From an uncultured Odoribacter sp. (GTDB lineage Bacteria > Bacteroidota > Bacteroidia > Bacteroidales > Marinifilaceae), in contig CAJTPD010000001.1 of NCBI GenBank assembly GCA_910578105.1, positions 434,001 to 498,000 on the forward strand: a stretch of 64,000 nt of DNA. Direction: 5' to 3'. The position numbers were made by a program, and so were the translations under genes. Of this stretch, positions 53,933-62,678 are shown one piece after another. Under the pieces are notes generated by a model that was not told the origin of the DNA, made no database searches, and worked only from the letters and a program-made list of their open reading frames with translations. How positions within the stretch are numbered: the stretch's first letter is position 1; each line of letters opens with the position of its first letter.

Positions 53933-55270
53933 ATGCAACCATTAACAGCTATCTCGCCGATAGACGGCAGATACCGGGATAAAGTTGAAAACCTGGCAAA
54001 TTATTTCTCTGAAAGTGCCCTCATCCGCTACCGGGTAACTGTCGAAGTAGAATATTTTATTTCTCTGTGCGAAATACCGTTACCGCAACTTAGCGGATTT
54101 AATCACGGGCTATTTGAACAACTCCGGGAAATTTACCGGAATTTTACCGTCGAAGATGCCCAAAAAATCAAAGACATTGAAAAAATCACCAATCACGATG
54201 TAAAAGCCGTTGAATATTTTATCAAAGAAAAATTTGATGCCCTGAACCTTTACAATTATAAAGAATTTATTCACTTCGGCCTGACATCACAGGACATCAA
54301 TAACACGGCAGTTCCCTGTTCTTTCCGGGATGCCGTACACGATGTATATTATCCCGTAATTGACGAATTAATTGCCAAACTGGAAGAATTGGCCGAAGAA
54401 TGGAAAGAAGTTCCTATGTTGGCAAAAACTCACGGACAACCAGCCTCACCGACACGCCTGGGAAAAGAAATCAAAGTGTTCACCTATCGTCTGACCCGTC
54501 AACTGGAATTGTTGAAGAAAGTAGCCATCTCAGGTAAATTTGGCGGCGCAACCGGAAATTTCAACGCACATAATATTGCTTTTCCGGAAATTGACTGGGC
54601 AGAATTCGGAAATAAATTCCTGAACGAAAAACTGAGCATTGAACGTGAAAGCTATACTACTCAAATTTCTAATTATGATAACTTTGCCGCCTTATTTGAC
54701 AATCTGCGACGAATCAACAACATTATTATTGACCTGGACCGGGATTTCTGGACATACATTTCCATGACCTACTTCAAACAAAAAATCAAGGCCGGAGAAG
54801 TCGGTTCATCGGCAATGCCCCATAAAGTAAATCCTATTGATTTTGAAAACTCAGAAGGAAACCTGGGAATTGCCAATGCAATATTTGAGCATTTAAGTGA
54901 TAAATTACCAATATCCCGTTTACAACGGGACTTGACAGACTCTACCGTATTACGGAATATCGGAGTCCCGCTGGCACATACAATTATTGCCGTCAAATCA
55001 ACCTTAAAAGGTCTCAACAAACTGATTATTAATCAAGAATCCATAGAAAAAGACCTGGATAAAAACTGGGCAGTTGTTGCCGAAGCCATCCAGACTGTTT
55101 TACGCCGCGAAGGATATCCCAATCCCTACGAAGCACTGAAAGCACTCACCCGTACCAACAACAAAATAACACAGGAATCCATAGCCGAATTCATTGATAC
55201 TTTGGAAATTTCTGATGGTTTAAAACAACAATTAAAACAAATTACACCGTCTAACTATACGGGCATCTGA
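53933..55270 (+). CDS. purB: Adenylosuccinate lyase
   Basis: A 445-residue enzyme of the fumarase/aspartase superfamily that splits SAICAR and adenylosuccinate in purine synthesis. The signature GSSAMPHKVNPIDFENSEGN (about residues 290-309) carries the catalytic Ser loop. It also has TSQDINNTA near residue 120 and AKTHGQPASPTRLGKE near residue 163. The start MQPLTAISPIDGRYRDKV is the E. coli-type PurB N-terminus. It has its own promoter and ends at a hairpin. Confidence 0.97.
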   Translation: MQPLTAISPIDGRYRDKVENLANYFSESALIRYRVTVEVEYFISLCEIPLPQLSGFNHGLFEQLREIYRNFTVEDAQKIKDIEKITNHDVKAVEYFIKEKFDALNLYNYKEFIHFGLTSQDINNTAVPCSFRDAVHDVYYPVIDELIAKLEELAEEWKEVPMLAKTHGQPASPTRLGKEIKVFTYRLTRQLELLKKVAISGKFGGATGNFNAHNIAFPEIDWAEFGNKFLNEKLSIERESYTTQISNYDNFAALFDNLRRINNIIIDLDRDFWTYISMTYFKQKIKAGEVGSSAMPHKVNPIDFENSEGNLGIANAIFEHLSDKLPISRLQRDLTDSTVLRNIGVPLAHTIIAVKSTLKGLNKLIINQESIEKDLDKNWAVVAEAIQTVLRREGYPNPYEALKALTRTNNKITQESIAEFIDTLEISDGLKQQLKQITPSNYTGI

Positions 55271-55282
55271 GACTTGGTATCA

Positions 55283-55324
55283 AAATGACAGGGACAGAGC
55301 AACAAAAGCCTGTCTTTGTCATTT
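55283..55324 (+). terminator. Hairpin terminator after purB
   Basis: AAATGACAGGGACAG (55283-55297) and CTGTCTTTGTCATTT (55310-55324) form a 15-bp stem with two G-U pairs around a 12-base loop, directly after the purB stop. A fair T-rich tail follows. Confidence 0.6.
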
Positions 55325-55351
55325 GTTACTTCATAAACTTAACATTACTTT

Positions 55352-57175
55352 ATGCACGACCTTATCACTATCCTCCGAAGATTTATTCCTCCCTATAAAT
55401 CCCGGGTTGTTAAAAGTATTATTTACAATATTTTACACGCATTATTCGGAAGTCTCTCCATTGCAATGCTGATTCCCATACTGAAAATCATATTCAATGA
55501 CCAGGAAGAAGTGACTGAGTTAGTCCCCTTTCACCCGGACCTCACAACCCTGTCTCAAATTTTTAACTATTATGTTACAGCCATTAAAATAACCTATGGT
55601 CCTTCCGGAACTTTAATTTTAATTGGTTGTTTTGCTGTCTTTACCACCGGACTGAAAACAGGATTTGCCTATCTGGGAGCTTACGAATTAATTTATATCC
55701 GCAATGGAGTTGTCAGAGATATCCGGAGAAACATATATGCCAAAATACTATCCCTACCCCTGCCTTTCTTTTCTGAAGAACGCAAAGGAGATATCATATC
55801 ACGGATGACAGGCGACGTACAGGAAGTCGAAGGGTCAGTGATGAGTTCCCTGGATATGCTTTTTCAAAGCCCGATTCTGATTATGGTATACCTGGGAGCT
55901 ATGCTTTATATGAGTTGGGAACTCACTTTATTTGTATTCGTATTATTGCCCTTAATGGGACTACTCATCGGAAAAGTTGGAAAAAATTTAAAACGGCATT
56001 CCTGGGAAGGACAAACTAAAATGGGAGAAATTCTGGCCTTGATGGAAGAAACACTGTCCGGTCTACGGATTATAAAAGCTTTCAATGCCGAAAAAAGAAT
56101 GAAACAAAAATTTTCAGACGAAAATGAAGCTTACCGCCGGATACAGAATCGTTTAATGCGACGCCGTTCTCTCGCCCACCCGATGAGCGAATTTTTGGGA
56201 ACCATTGTTATCGTCATTATCCTCTGGTTCGGAGGGACACTGGTACTCAACCATACCAGTTCCTTGTCAGCAGCAGCATTCATTTCGTACATCGCAATGT
56301 TTTATTCCATCATAAATCCGGCCAAAAATCTGACAAATGCATATTACAGCGTCCAAAAAGGCCTGGCAGCCATGGAGCGCATTGATGTCATACTTTATGC
56401 CGAATCTTCTGTCAAAGAATCGGAAAATCCCCAAAAAATAAATGACTTCCAACAGGACATCACTTACAAAAATGTTTCTTTTTCCTACAATGACAACAAA
56501 CAGGTTCTGAAAAACATCAACCTCAGGATCCCAAAAGGAAAAACCATTGCTTTGGTCGGACAATCCGGTTCCGGCAAAAGTACCTTTGTCGACTTATTAC
56601 CCCGTTTTTATGACGTGAATCAAGGAGAAATTACGATTGACGGTATTAATATCAGAAACCTGCCATTCTATAATCTGCGGGAATTGATGGGAAATGTCAA
56701 CCAGGACCCCATTTTGTTTAACGATACTATCTACAACAACATTGCTTTTGGAGTTGAAAATGCAACCCGGGAAGAAGTTGAAAATGCTGCCCGTATTGCA
56801 AATGCTCATGAATTTATTATCCAAACTGAAAATGGCTATGACACCATTATCGGAGACCGGGGAGGAAAACTCAGCGGAGGCCAGCGGCAACGCCTGAGCA
56901 TTGCCCGGGCAGTCCTGAAAAACCCTCCGGTCATGATCCTGGACGAAGCAACTTCTGCCCTCGACACAGAGTCGGAAAAACTCGTACAGGAGGCTTTGGA
57001 TAATTTGATGAAAAACCGGACCTCTATTGTAATCGCCCACCGGCTCTCCACCATTAAAAATGCGGACTTAATCTGTGTATTTCATGAAGGAGAAATTGCT
57101 GAACAGGGTACACACGAGGAATTATTGGCACTCAACGGCATTTATACAAAACTTTATTACATGCAGAATTTTTGA
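55352..57175 (+). CDS. MsbA-like ABC exporter (fused permease-ATPase)
   Basis: A 607-residue half-transporter with an N-terminal six-helix membrane domain (about residues 20-330) and a C-terminal ATPase. Walker A is GQSGSGKST, the signature LSGGQRQRLSIARA, Walker B VMILDEATSALD, and the switch His lies in VIAHRLSTI. The architecture and size match MsbA, which flips lipid A-core across the inner membrane, but drug and peptide exporters look alike. The C-terminal TGA is one base from the queF ATG, so queF is probably co-transcribed. No unusual features in the ATPase motifs. Confidence 0.9.
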   Translation: MHDLITILRRFIPPYKSRVVKSIIYNILHALFGSLSIAMLIPILKIIFNDQEEVTELVPFHPDLTTLSQIFNYYVTAIKITYGPSGTLILIGCFAVFTTGLKTGFAYLGAYELIYIRNGVVRDIRRNIYAKILSLPLPFFSEERKGDIISRMTGDVQEVEGSVMSSLDMLFQSPILIMVYLGAMLYMSWELTLFVFVLLPLMGLLIGKVGKNLKRHSWEGQTKMGEILALMEETLSGLRIIKAFNAEKRMKQKFSDENEAYRRIQNRLMRRRSLAHPMSEFLGTIVIVIILWFGGTLVLNHTSSLSAAAFISYIAMFYSIINPAKNLTNAYYSVQKGLAAMERIDVILYAESSVKESENPQKINDFQQDITYKNVSFSYNDNKQVLKNINLRIPKGKTIALVGQSGSGKSTFVDLLPRFYDVNQGEITIDGINIRNLPFYNLRELMGNVNQDPILFNDTIYNNIAFGVENATREEVENAARIANAHEFIIQTENGYDTIIGDRGGKLSGGQRQRLSIARAVLKNPPVMILDEATSALDTESEKLVQEALDNLMKNRTSIVIAHRLSTIKNADLICVFHEGEIAEQGTHEELLALNGIYTKLYYMQNF

Positions 57176-57176
57176 T

Positions 57177-58058
57177 ATGATACCGGAAGAAGGAAAATTA
57201 TTGGGCAAAAAAGTAGATTATCCGAAAAGCTATTGCCCGGAAATTCTAGTAGCCGTACCGCGTTCTCAGAACCGGGAAACTTACGGAATATTCCGGGCAG
57301 AGGAATTATTCTGCGGCTGGGATTGCTGGCATTGTTATGAATGCAGTTTTTTGTTGGACAACGGTATGCCAGTCATTGGTATTTTAAAAATAGTATACCC
57401 ATCAAATAGCTTATATATTGTTGAAAGTAAATCCCTGAAATTGTATTTGGGCTCATTCAACATGCTCTCATTGGGCCAAGACAAAACTACAGGTATTTCC
57501 AATTACACCCGCCGGATAGAAGAAGACCTTAGTCAATTGCTATCTGTCCGCGTAAATGTATGTTTTTACTCGGATTTCCCGTCAGAAATGCCATTTGATT
57601 TCAATGAATACAGAATTCTGGAAGACTCTGTTCAACCGGATTCAATCTCATTTTCCGTCTATCAGGAACAGCCGGCCTGGCTGGAAGAAAACATTTCCAG
57701 GTCAGCCGGCGAAATAAAAGTATGCAGCCGCCTGCTCAAAAGCAATTGCAAAATCACCGGGCAACCGGACTGGGGCACCCTTTATATCCGGCTGAAAGGC
57801 CAAACACTTCCTGACAAACAGGCATTACTGAAATACATCATTTCTCTACGGAATGAGAATCATTTTCACGAAGAAATCTGCGAAATGACCTATAAACGTC
57901 TCTCCGACCTGTTTCAACCTGAAATATTGATGACCAGTTGTTTATATACCCGCCGTGGCGGAATTGACATATGTCCCGTTCGTGCCAACAAACCCGAATT
58001 TTTACCCCAATATTTACCGCAAGCCCGGATTTTAACAAAACGTAGCTTCCGGCAATAA
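57177..58058 (+). CDS. queF: NADPH-dependent 7-cyano-7-deazaguanine reductase, two-module form
   Basis: A 293-residue QueF that reduces preQ0 to preQ1 in queuosine synthesis. ESKSLKLYLGSFNM (about residues 83-96) is the QueF motif in the first T-fold module. The catalytic residues are in the second: Cys191 and Asp198 in NCKITGQPDWG, and His229 in NENHFHEE. These match E. coli Cys190, Asp197 and His229, so this is the long E. coli type, not the short B. subtilis type. The open frame begins at 57075 inside the ABC gene; the true start is the ATG at 57177. It is far from queC-queD-queE. Confidence 0.93.
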   Translation: MIPEEGKLLGKKVDYPKSYCPEILVAVPRSQNRETYGIFRAEELFCGWDCWHCYECSFLLDNGMPVIGILKIVYPSNSLYIVESKSLKLYLGSFNMLSLGQDKTTGISNYTRRIEEDLSQLLSVRVNVCFYSDFPSEMPFDFNEYRILEDSVQPDSISFSVYQEQPAWLEENISRSAGEIKVCSRLLKSNCKITGQPDWGTLYIRLKGQTLPDKQALLKYIISLRNENHFHEEICEMTYKRLSDLFQPEILMTSCLYTRRGGIDICPVRANKPEFLPQYLPQARILTKRSFRQ

Positions 58059-58060
58059 AA

Positions 58061-58098
58061 AAACTGTCCGAAAAATTCTTTTCCGGACAGTTTTTATA
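58061..58098. terminator. Bidirectional terminator between queF and guaA
   Basis: AAAAACTGTCCG (about 58061-58073) and CGGACAGTTTTT (about 58083-58096) form a stem around an A/T-rich loop, with A and T tracts outside. It serves the convergent queF and guaA genes. Confidence 0.85.
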
Positions 58099-58129
58099 TA
58101 ATTACAGAGGGCATCTTCTCCACCTGCTT

Positions 58130-59659
58130 TCATTCCCACTCAATTGTTGCTGGTGGTTTTGAGCTGATATCATATACTACACGGTTTATCCCCCTCACGT
58201 TATTTATTATCCGGTTAGATACTCTGGCCAGAAATTCATAAGGCAAATGGCACCAGTCGGCAGTCATTCCGTCAGTAGATTCCACAGCACGAAGTGCCAC
58301 TACACTCTCATAAGTCCTCTCATCTCCCATAACTCCAACGCTTTGTACAGGCAAAAGAATAACTCCGGCCTGCCAAACCTGATTATATAAACCTTCTTCC
58401 TGAAGCATGGAAATAAAAATATCATCAGCCTCTTGTAACAAACACACTTTTTCCGCAGTAATCTCCCCTAAAATACGTATAGCTAAACCGGGTCCCGGAA
58501 AAGGATGCCTTTGCAAAAATTTATCAGCCAGTCCCAAACTTTTACCCACCCGGCGAACTTCATCCTTAAACAACAAACGAAGTGGTTCCACCAACTTCAA
58601 TTTCATATAATCCGGTAATCCCCCCACATTATGATGGGACTTAATCGTTTGGGAAGGTCCGTTCACAGAAAGCGATTCTATCACATCAGGATAAATAGTT
58701 CCCTGACCTAACCATTTTGCATCTTTTATCTTGGAAGCCTCTTTATCAAATACGTCAATAAAGGTACTACCTATTATTTTCCTTTTCTTCTCAGGTTCTG
58801 TCACTCCTTTCAAACGTTCCAGAAATAAATCACCGGACTCGGCCCCGACCACATTCAATCCTAATTCCTGATAATTTTCCAATACATTTTTATACTCATT
58901 TTTCCGAAGTAACCCGTTATCCACAAAAATACAAGTCAGATTTTTTCCAATAGCACGATGCAATAACATAGCTGCAACTGTAGAATCGACCCCACCGGAT
59001 AACCCCAGAACCACACGGTCATCCCCCAATTGCTGTTTCAACCCGGCAACAGTTGTTTCAACAAATGAATCGGGCGTCCAGTTTTGACTGCAACCACAAA
59101 TCCCTACCACAAAATTTTTCAACAACTCTTTACCTTCGGTACTATGATATACTTCCGGATGGAACTGAATACCGTAAGTCACTTCATTGTCCACCTTAAA
59201 AGCAGCATTTTTCACATCTGCCGTACTGGCAATGACCCGACAATTTTCCGGCAATCTTTCTATTGTATCTCCATGGGACATCCATACTTGCGAATTATCA
59301 CTAATTCTCTGAAACAACACACTTTGCCGTTCTACAAAAGCAAGGTTGGCACGTCCGTATTCACGCTTATTGGAAGCTTTCACTTCTCCCCCAAAATTAT
59401 GAGCCAGATACTGTGCTCCAAAACACACCCCCAACAAAGGCAAATGTCCCTTTATAGAAGACAAATCGGGTCGCGGTGCTTTCTCGTCTCTCACCGAAAA
59501 AGGACTCCCGGAAAGTATCACTCCTTTTACTGAAGCATCAAGAGCCGGGTAATGATTGTAAGGATAAATCTCACAATATACATTTAATTCCCTCACCCTT
59601 CTCGCAATCAATTGAGTATACTGCGAACCGAAGTCCAATATCAAAATTTTTTCCTGCAT
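58130..59659 (-). CDS. guaA: GMP synthase (glutamine-hydrolysing)
   Basis: A 509-residue two-domain enzyme that converts XMP to GMP. The N-terminal class I amidotransferase has the nucleophile in LLGVCFGAQYLAH near residue 78 and His/Glu in GIQFHPEVYHS. The C-terminal ATP pyrophosphatase has LSGGVDSTVAAML near residue 218, and the dimerisation domain ends NRVVYDISSKPPATIEWE. All catalytic residues are intact. A promoter lies 22 bases upstream. It is an independent unit ending at a hairpin. Confidence 0.97.
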   Translation of the reverse strand: MQEKILILDFGSQYTQLIARRVRELNVYCEIYPYNHYPALDASVKGVILSGSPFSVRDEKAPRPDLSSIKGHLPLLGVCFGAQYLAHNFGGEVKASNKREYGRANLAFVERQSVLFQRISDNSQVWMSHGDTIERLPENCRVIASTADVKNAAFKVDNEVTYGIQFHPEVYHSTEGKELLKNFVVGICGCSQNWTPDSFVETTVAGLKQQLGDDRVVLGLSGGVDSTVAAMLLHRAIGKNLTCIFVDNGLLRKNEYKNVLENYQELGLNVVGAESGDLFLERLKGVTEPEKKRKIIGSTFIDVFDKEASKIKDAKWLGQGTIYPDVIESLSVNGPSQTIKSHHNVGGLPDYMKLKLVEPLRLLFKDEVRRVGKSLGLADKFLQRHPFPGPGLAIRILGEITAEKVCLLQEADDIFISMLQEEGLYNQVWQAGVILLPVQSVGVMGDERTYESVVALRAVESTDGMTADWCHLPYEFLARVSNRIINNVRGINRVVYDISSKPPATIEWE

Positions 59660-59681
59660 TTTATATGTTTTGATTTAGCTG

Positions 59682-59689
59682 CAAAGATA
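59682..59689 (-). promoter_or_regulatory. -7 promoter element of guaA
   Basis: The minus strand reads TATCTTTG, 22 bases upstream of the guaA ATG. No purine riboswitch fits in so short a leader. Confidence 0.6.
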
Positions 59690-59759
59690 AGTTTTTCTGA
59701 TAAAAATCTAAGGAAGCAGGCAGAAATAATATACCTTATCCACACATGACAAAAATTTT

Positions 59760-62603
59760 CTATGGCTCATCAATAATCAACTCTCTAAGAAATTTCCCGG
59801 TTTCCGATTCTCTTATTTCAACCAACTCTTCCGGAGTCCCCTGAGCCACAATTCGTCCTCCCTCTTTCCCTCCTCCGGGACCCATGTCTATCAGGTAATC
59901 AGCAACCTTAATCACATCCAGATTATGTTCTATAACAATTACAGTATTCCCTTTATTTACCAATTTCTGTATCACCTCCAACATGATATTTATATCTTCA
60001 AAATGCAAACCCGTTGTCGGTTCATCCAAAATATATAAAGTCTTTCCCGTATCTTTTTTTGCCAGTTCTGTAGCCAGCTTAATCCGCTGTGATTCTCCCC
60101 CGCTGAGAGTTGTACACTGTTGCCCTAATTTTACATAACCAAGGCCAACATCCTGTAACATTTTCAATTTCTGCTGCAGATAAGATACATTTTCAAAAAA
60201 TTCCACAGCCTGATTAATAGTCATATTCAATACATCCCCGATCGATTTGCCACGATACCTGACTTCAAGGGTTTCTTTATTGTACCGCTTTCCGTCACAA
60301 GCTTCACAATGTACATAAACATCAGGCAGAAAATTCATTTCTATCGTCTTAACCCCGGCTCCTTTGCATTCTTCACAGCGTCCTCCTGCTACATTAAAAG
60401 AGAACCGTCCGGCACCATACCCCCGGATTTGAGCTTCCGGAAGTTTTTCAAATATTTTACGGATATCCGTAAAAATTCCGGTATAAGTGGCCGGATTCGA
60501 ACGCGGAGTACGGCCCAAAGGACTTTGGTCCACCACAACCACTTTATCAATATGTTCAACTCCTTCAAGTGTTGTATAAGCCAAAGGAGTTGTTACTGCC
60601 CGGTAAAATTTATTAGCCAATATCGGATGCAATGTACCATTAATCAATGAAGATTTTCCACTTCCACTAACCCCTGTTACACACACCAACATACCTAAAG
60701 GAATAGATACATCCACACCCTTCAGATTATTTCCAGTACAACCTCTCAAAGTCAGAAATTTTCCACTGCCTTTCCGCCGGAATTCAGGTATTTTTATTTT
60801 TCTGGTACCATTCAAATACTGTGCAGTAAGACTACTACTTTGTTTTATATCCTCAATCGTACCGATAGCCGTCACCTCCCCACCCTGACGCCCGGCCTTT
60901 GGTCCCATATCAACAATATAATCCGCATTTTCCATCATTTCCTGGTCATGCTCCACCACAATGACAGAATTTCCGTTATCCCGTAATTGTTTCAAAGAAT
61001 GAATCAGACGCCGGTTGTCTTTCTGGTGCAAACCTATACTGGGTTCATCAAGAATGTACAATACATTGACCAATTGTGAACCTATCTGGGTAGCCAAACG
61101 GATTCGTTGCGACTCACCTCCCGAAAGAGTCATCGACTGACGATTCAAAGAAAGATACTCCAATCCCACATCCAACAGAAATTTCAGCCGTGTCCGAATC
61201 TCCTTAAAAATCTCCCCCGCAATCTGACGTTGTTTTTCTTCCAATTGAGACTCCGTTCGGCAAACCCACTCATACAAATCACTCAATTCCATCGTTGCCA
61301 ACTCAGAAATATTTTTTCCGGCAATACGGAAACTCAAAGCTTCTTTGTTCAGACGCTGACCTTTACACACATCACATTCCACCACCGAAATAAATTGCTC
61401 AGCCCATTTGTTGGCCTTCTTGGAGGTAGTATTCTCTTCCTGAATGGTCACATATTTGATAATTCCCTCAAAATTATACAAAGAATTGGAAGATACTCCT
61501 AAAGCACTGTTCTCCAAACGAATCTGACCCGGATAACCATATAATACATCTGTCAATGCTTCTTCAGACAAATCCTTAATGGGAGTATGCAATTCAAAAC
61601 CGTGCTTTTTCAAGACTGTCTCAATCTGCCAGAATAAAATGCTATTTTTATATTTTCCCAAAGGTTCTATACCTCCCTCATAAATAGACAACGCATTATC
61701 GGGAATGATTTTGTCTAAATCCACTGCCGTTACACACCCCAATCCTTTACATTTCGGACAAGCTCCGTGGGGCGAATTGAATGAAAAAGAATGCGGAGCC
61801 GGATCACGGTAAGATATACCCGTGTCCGGACACATCAGGTGACGACTGTAATATTTCACCTCCTCGTTTCCCATCGACTTCACCATCATTACCCCCTTCC
61901 CGACCTTCATAGCTGTCGCTACCGAACTTTTCAATCGCTTCATATCAACCTCCTCCACAACCATCTTATCAATAACCACTTCTATATCATGGATTTTATA
62001 ACGGTCTACACTCATTCCCAGACTAATCTCCCTGATTTCCCCGTCTACCCGGGCATAAATAAACCCTTTCTTACGCATACCTTCAAAAAGGTCTTTATAA
62101 TGCCCCTTACGCCCTTTTACCATAGGAGCCAGAAGATATATCTTCTCACCAATAAAATTCTTCAGAATCAAATCCAGAATCTGCTCATCCGTGTACTTTA
62201 CCATCCGACTACCGGAAATATACGAATAAGCTTCTCCGGCACGGGCATATAACAAACGTAAAAAGTCATATACTTCAGTTGTTGTTCCAACCGTCGAACG
62301 CGGATTTTTATTGGTAGTTTTCTGTTCAATAGAAATCACCGGACTCAAACCGATAATCTTATCAACATCAGGACGTTCCATTCCCCCCAGAAATTGTCTT
62401 GCGTAAGCAGAAAAAGTCTCCATATACCGCCGTTGTCCCTCAGCATAAATCGTATCAAAAGCTAAAGAGGATTTACCACTGCCACTAAGCCCTGTTATCA
62501 CAATCAGGCTGTTCCGCGGAATAGTCAAATCTATATTCTTAAGATTATGCTCACGCGCACCATAAATGGCTATCTGCTCTTTTTCATCCTGTATTCCCTG
62601 CAT
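59760..62603 (-). CDS. uvrA: Excinuclease ABC subunit A
   Basis: A 947-residue damage-recognition ATPase of nucleotide excision repair. It has two ABC modules: Walker A GLSGSGKSS near residue 35 and GVSGSGKSS near residue 640, signatures LSGGESQRIRLA and LSGGESQRIKLA, and Walker B motifs YILDEPSIGLH and YILDEPTTGLH. Zinc modules are CDVCKGQRLN, CPKCKGLGC and CEECKGAGV with CEACDGKRYN. The IEQKTTNKNPRSTVGTTTE linker is typical. Length matches UvrA. Promoter-like TATTTTTG lies 30 bases upstream. Confidence 0.98.
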   Translation of the reverse strand: MQGIQDEKEQIAIYGAREHNLKNIDLTIPRNSLIVITGLSGSGKSSLAFDTIYAEGQRRYMETFSAYARQFLGGMERPDVDKIIGLSPVISIEQKTTNKNPRSTVGTTTEVYDFLRLLYARAGEAYSYISGSRMVKYTDEQILDLILKNFIGEKIYLLAPMVKGRKGHYKDLFEGMRKKGFIYARVDGEIREISLGMSVDRYKIHDIEVVIDKMVVEEVDMKRLKSSVATAMKVGKGVMMVKSMGNEEVKYYSRHLMCPDTGISYRDPAPHSFSFNSPHGACPKCKGLGCVTAVDLDKIIPDNALSIYEGGIEPLGKYKNSILFWQIETVLKKHGFELHTPIKDLSEEALTDVLYGYPGQIRLENSALGVSSNSLYNFEGIIKYVTIQEENTTSKKANKWAEQFISVVECDVCKGQRLNKEALSFRIAGKNISELATMELSDLYEWVCRTESQLEEKQRQIAGEIFKEIRTRLKFLLDVGLEYLSLNRQSMTLSGGESQRIRLATQIGSQLVNVLYILDEPSIGLHQKDNRRLIHSLKQLRDNGNSVIVVEHDQEMMENADYIVDMGPKAGRQGGEVTAIGTIEDIKQSSSLTAQYLNGTRKIKIPEFRRKGSGKFLTLRGCTGNNLKGVDVSIPLGMLVCVTGVSGSGKSSLINGTLHPILANKFYRAVTTPLAYTTLEGVEHIDKVVVVDQSPLGRTPRSNPATYTGIFTDIRKIFEKLPEAQIRGYGAGRFSFNVAGGRCEECKGAGVKTIEMNFLPDVYVHCEACDGKRYNKETLEVRYRGKSIGDVLNMTINQAVEFFENVSYLQQKLKMLQDVGLGYVKLGQQCTTLSGGESQRIKLATELAKKDTGKTLYILDEPTTGLHFEDINIMLEVIQKLVNKGNTVIVIEHNLDVIKVADYLIDMGPGGGKEGGRIVAQGTPEELVEIRESETGKFLRELIIDEP

Positions 62604-62632
62604 TTTTTTTCTACTCCCTAATAATTAACTTA

Positions 62633-62640
62633 CAAAAATA
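62633..62640 (-). promoter_or_regulatory. -7 promoter element of uvrA
   Basis: The minus strand reads TATTTTTG (TAnnTTTG), 29 bases upstream of the uvrA ATG, in the gap after the polysaccharide lyase gene. Confidence 0.5.
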
Positions 62641-62678
62641 AGGGAAATATGTCAAACAGAAAAATGAAAGACTAAAAT

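Noticed and set aside
57075..57176. Extended queF start inside the ABC exporter gene
   Set aside because: The extra 34 residues come from another frame of the exporter C-terminus and have no QueF similarity; the ATG at 57177 is one base after the exporter stop.
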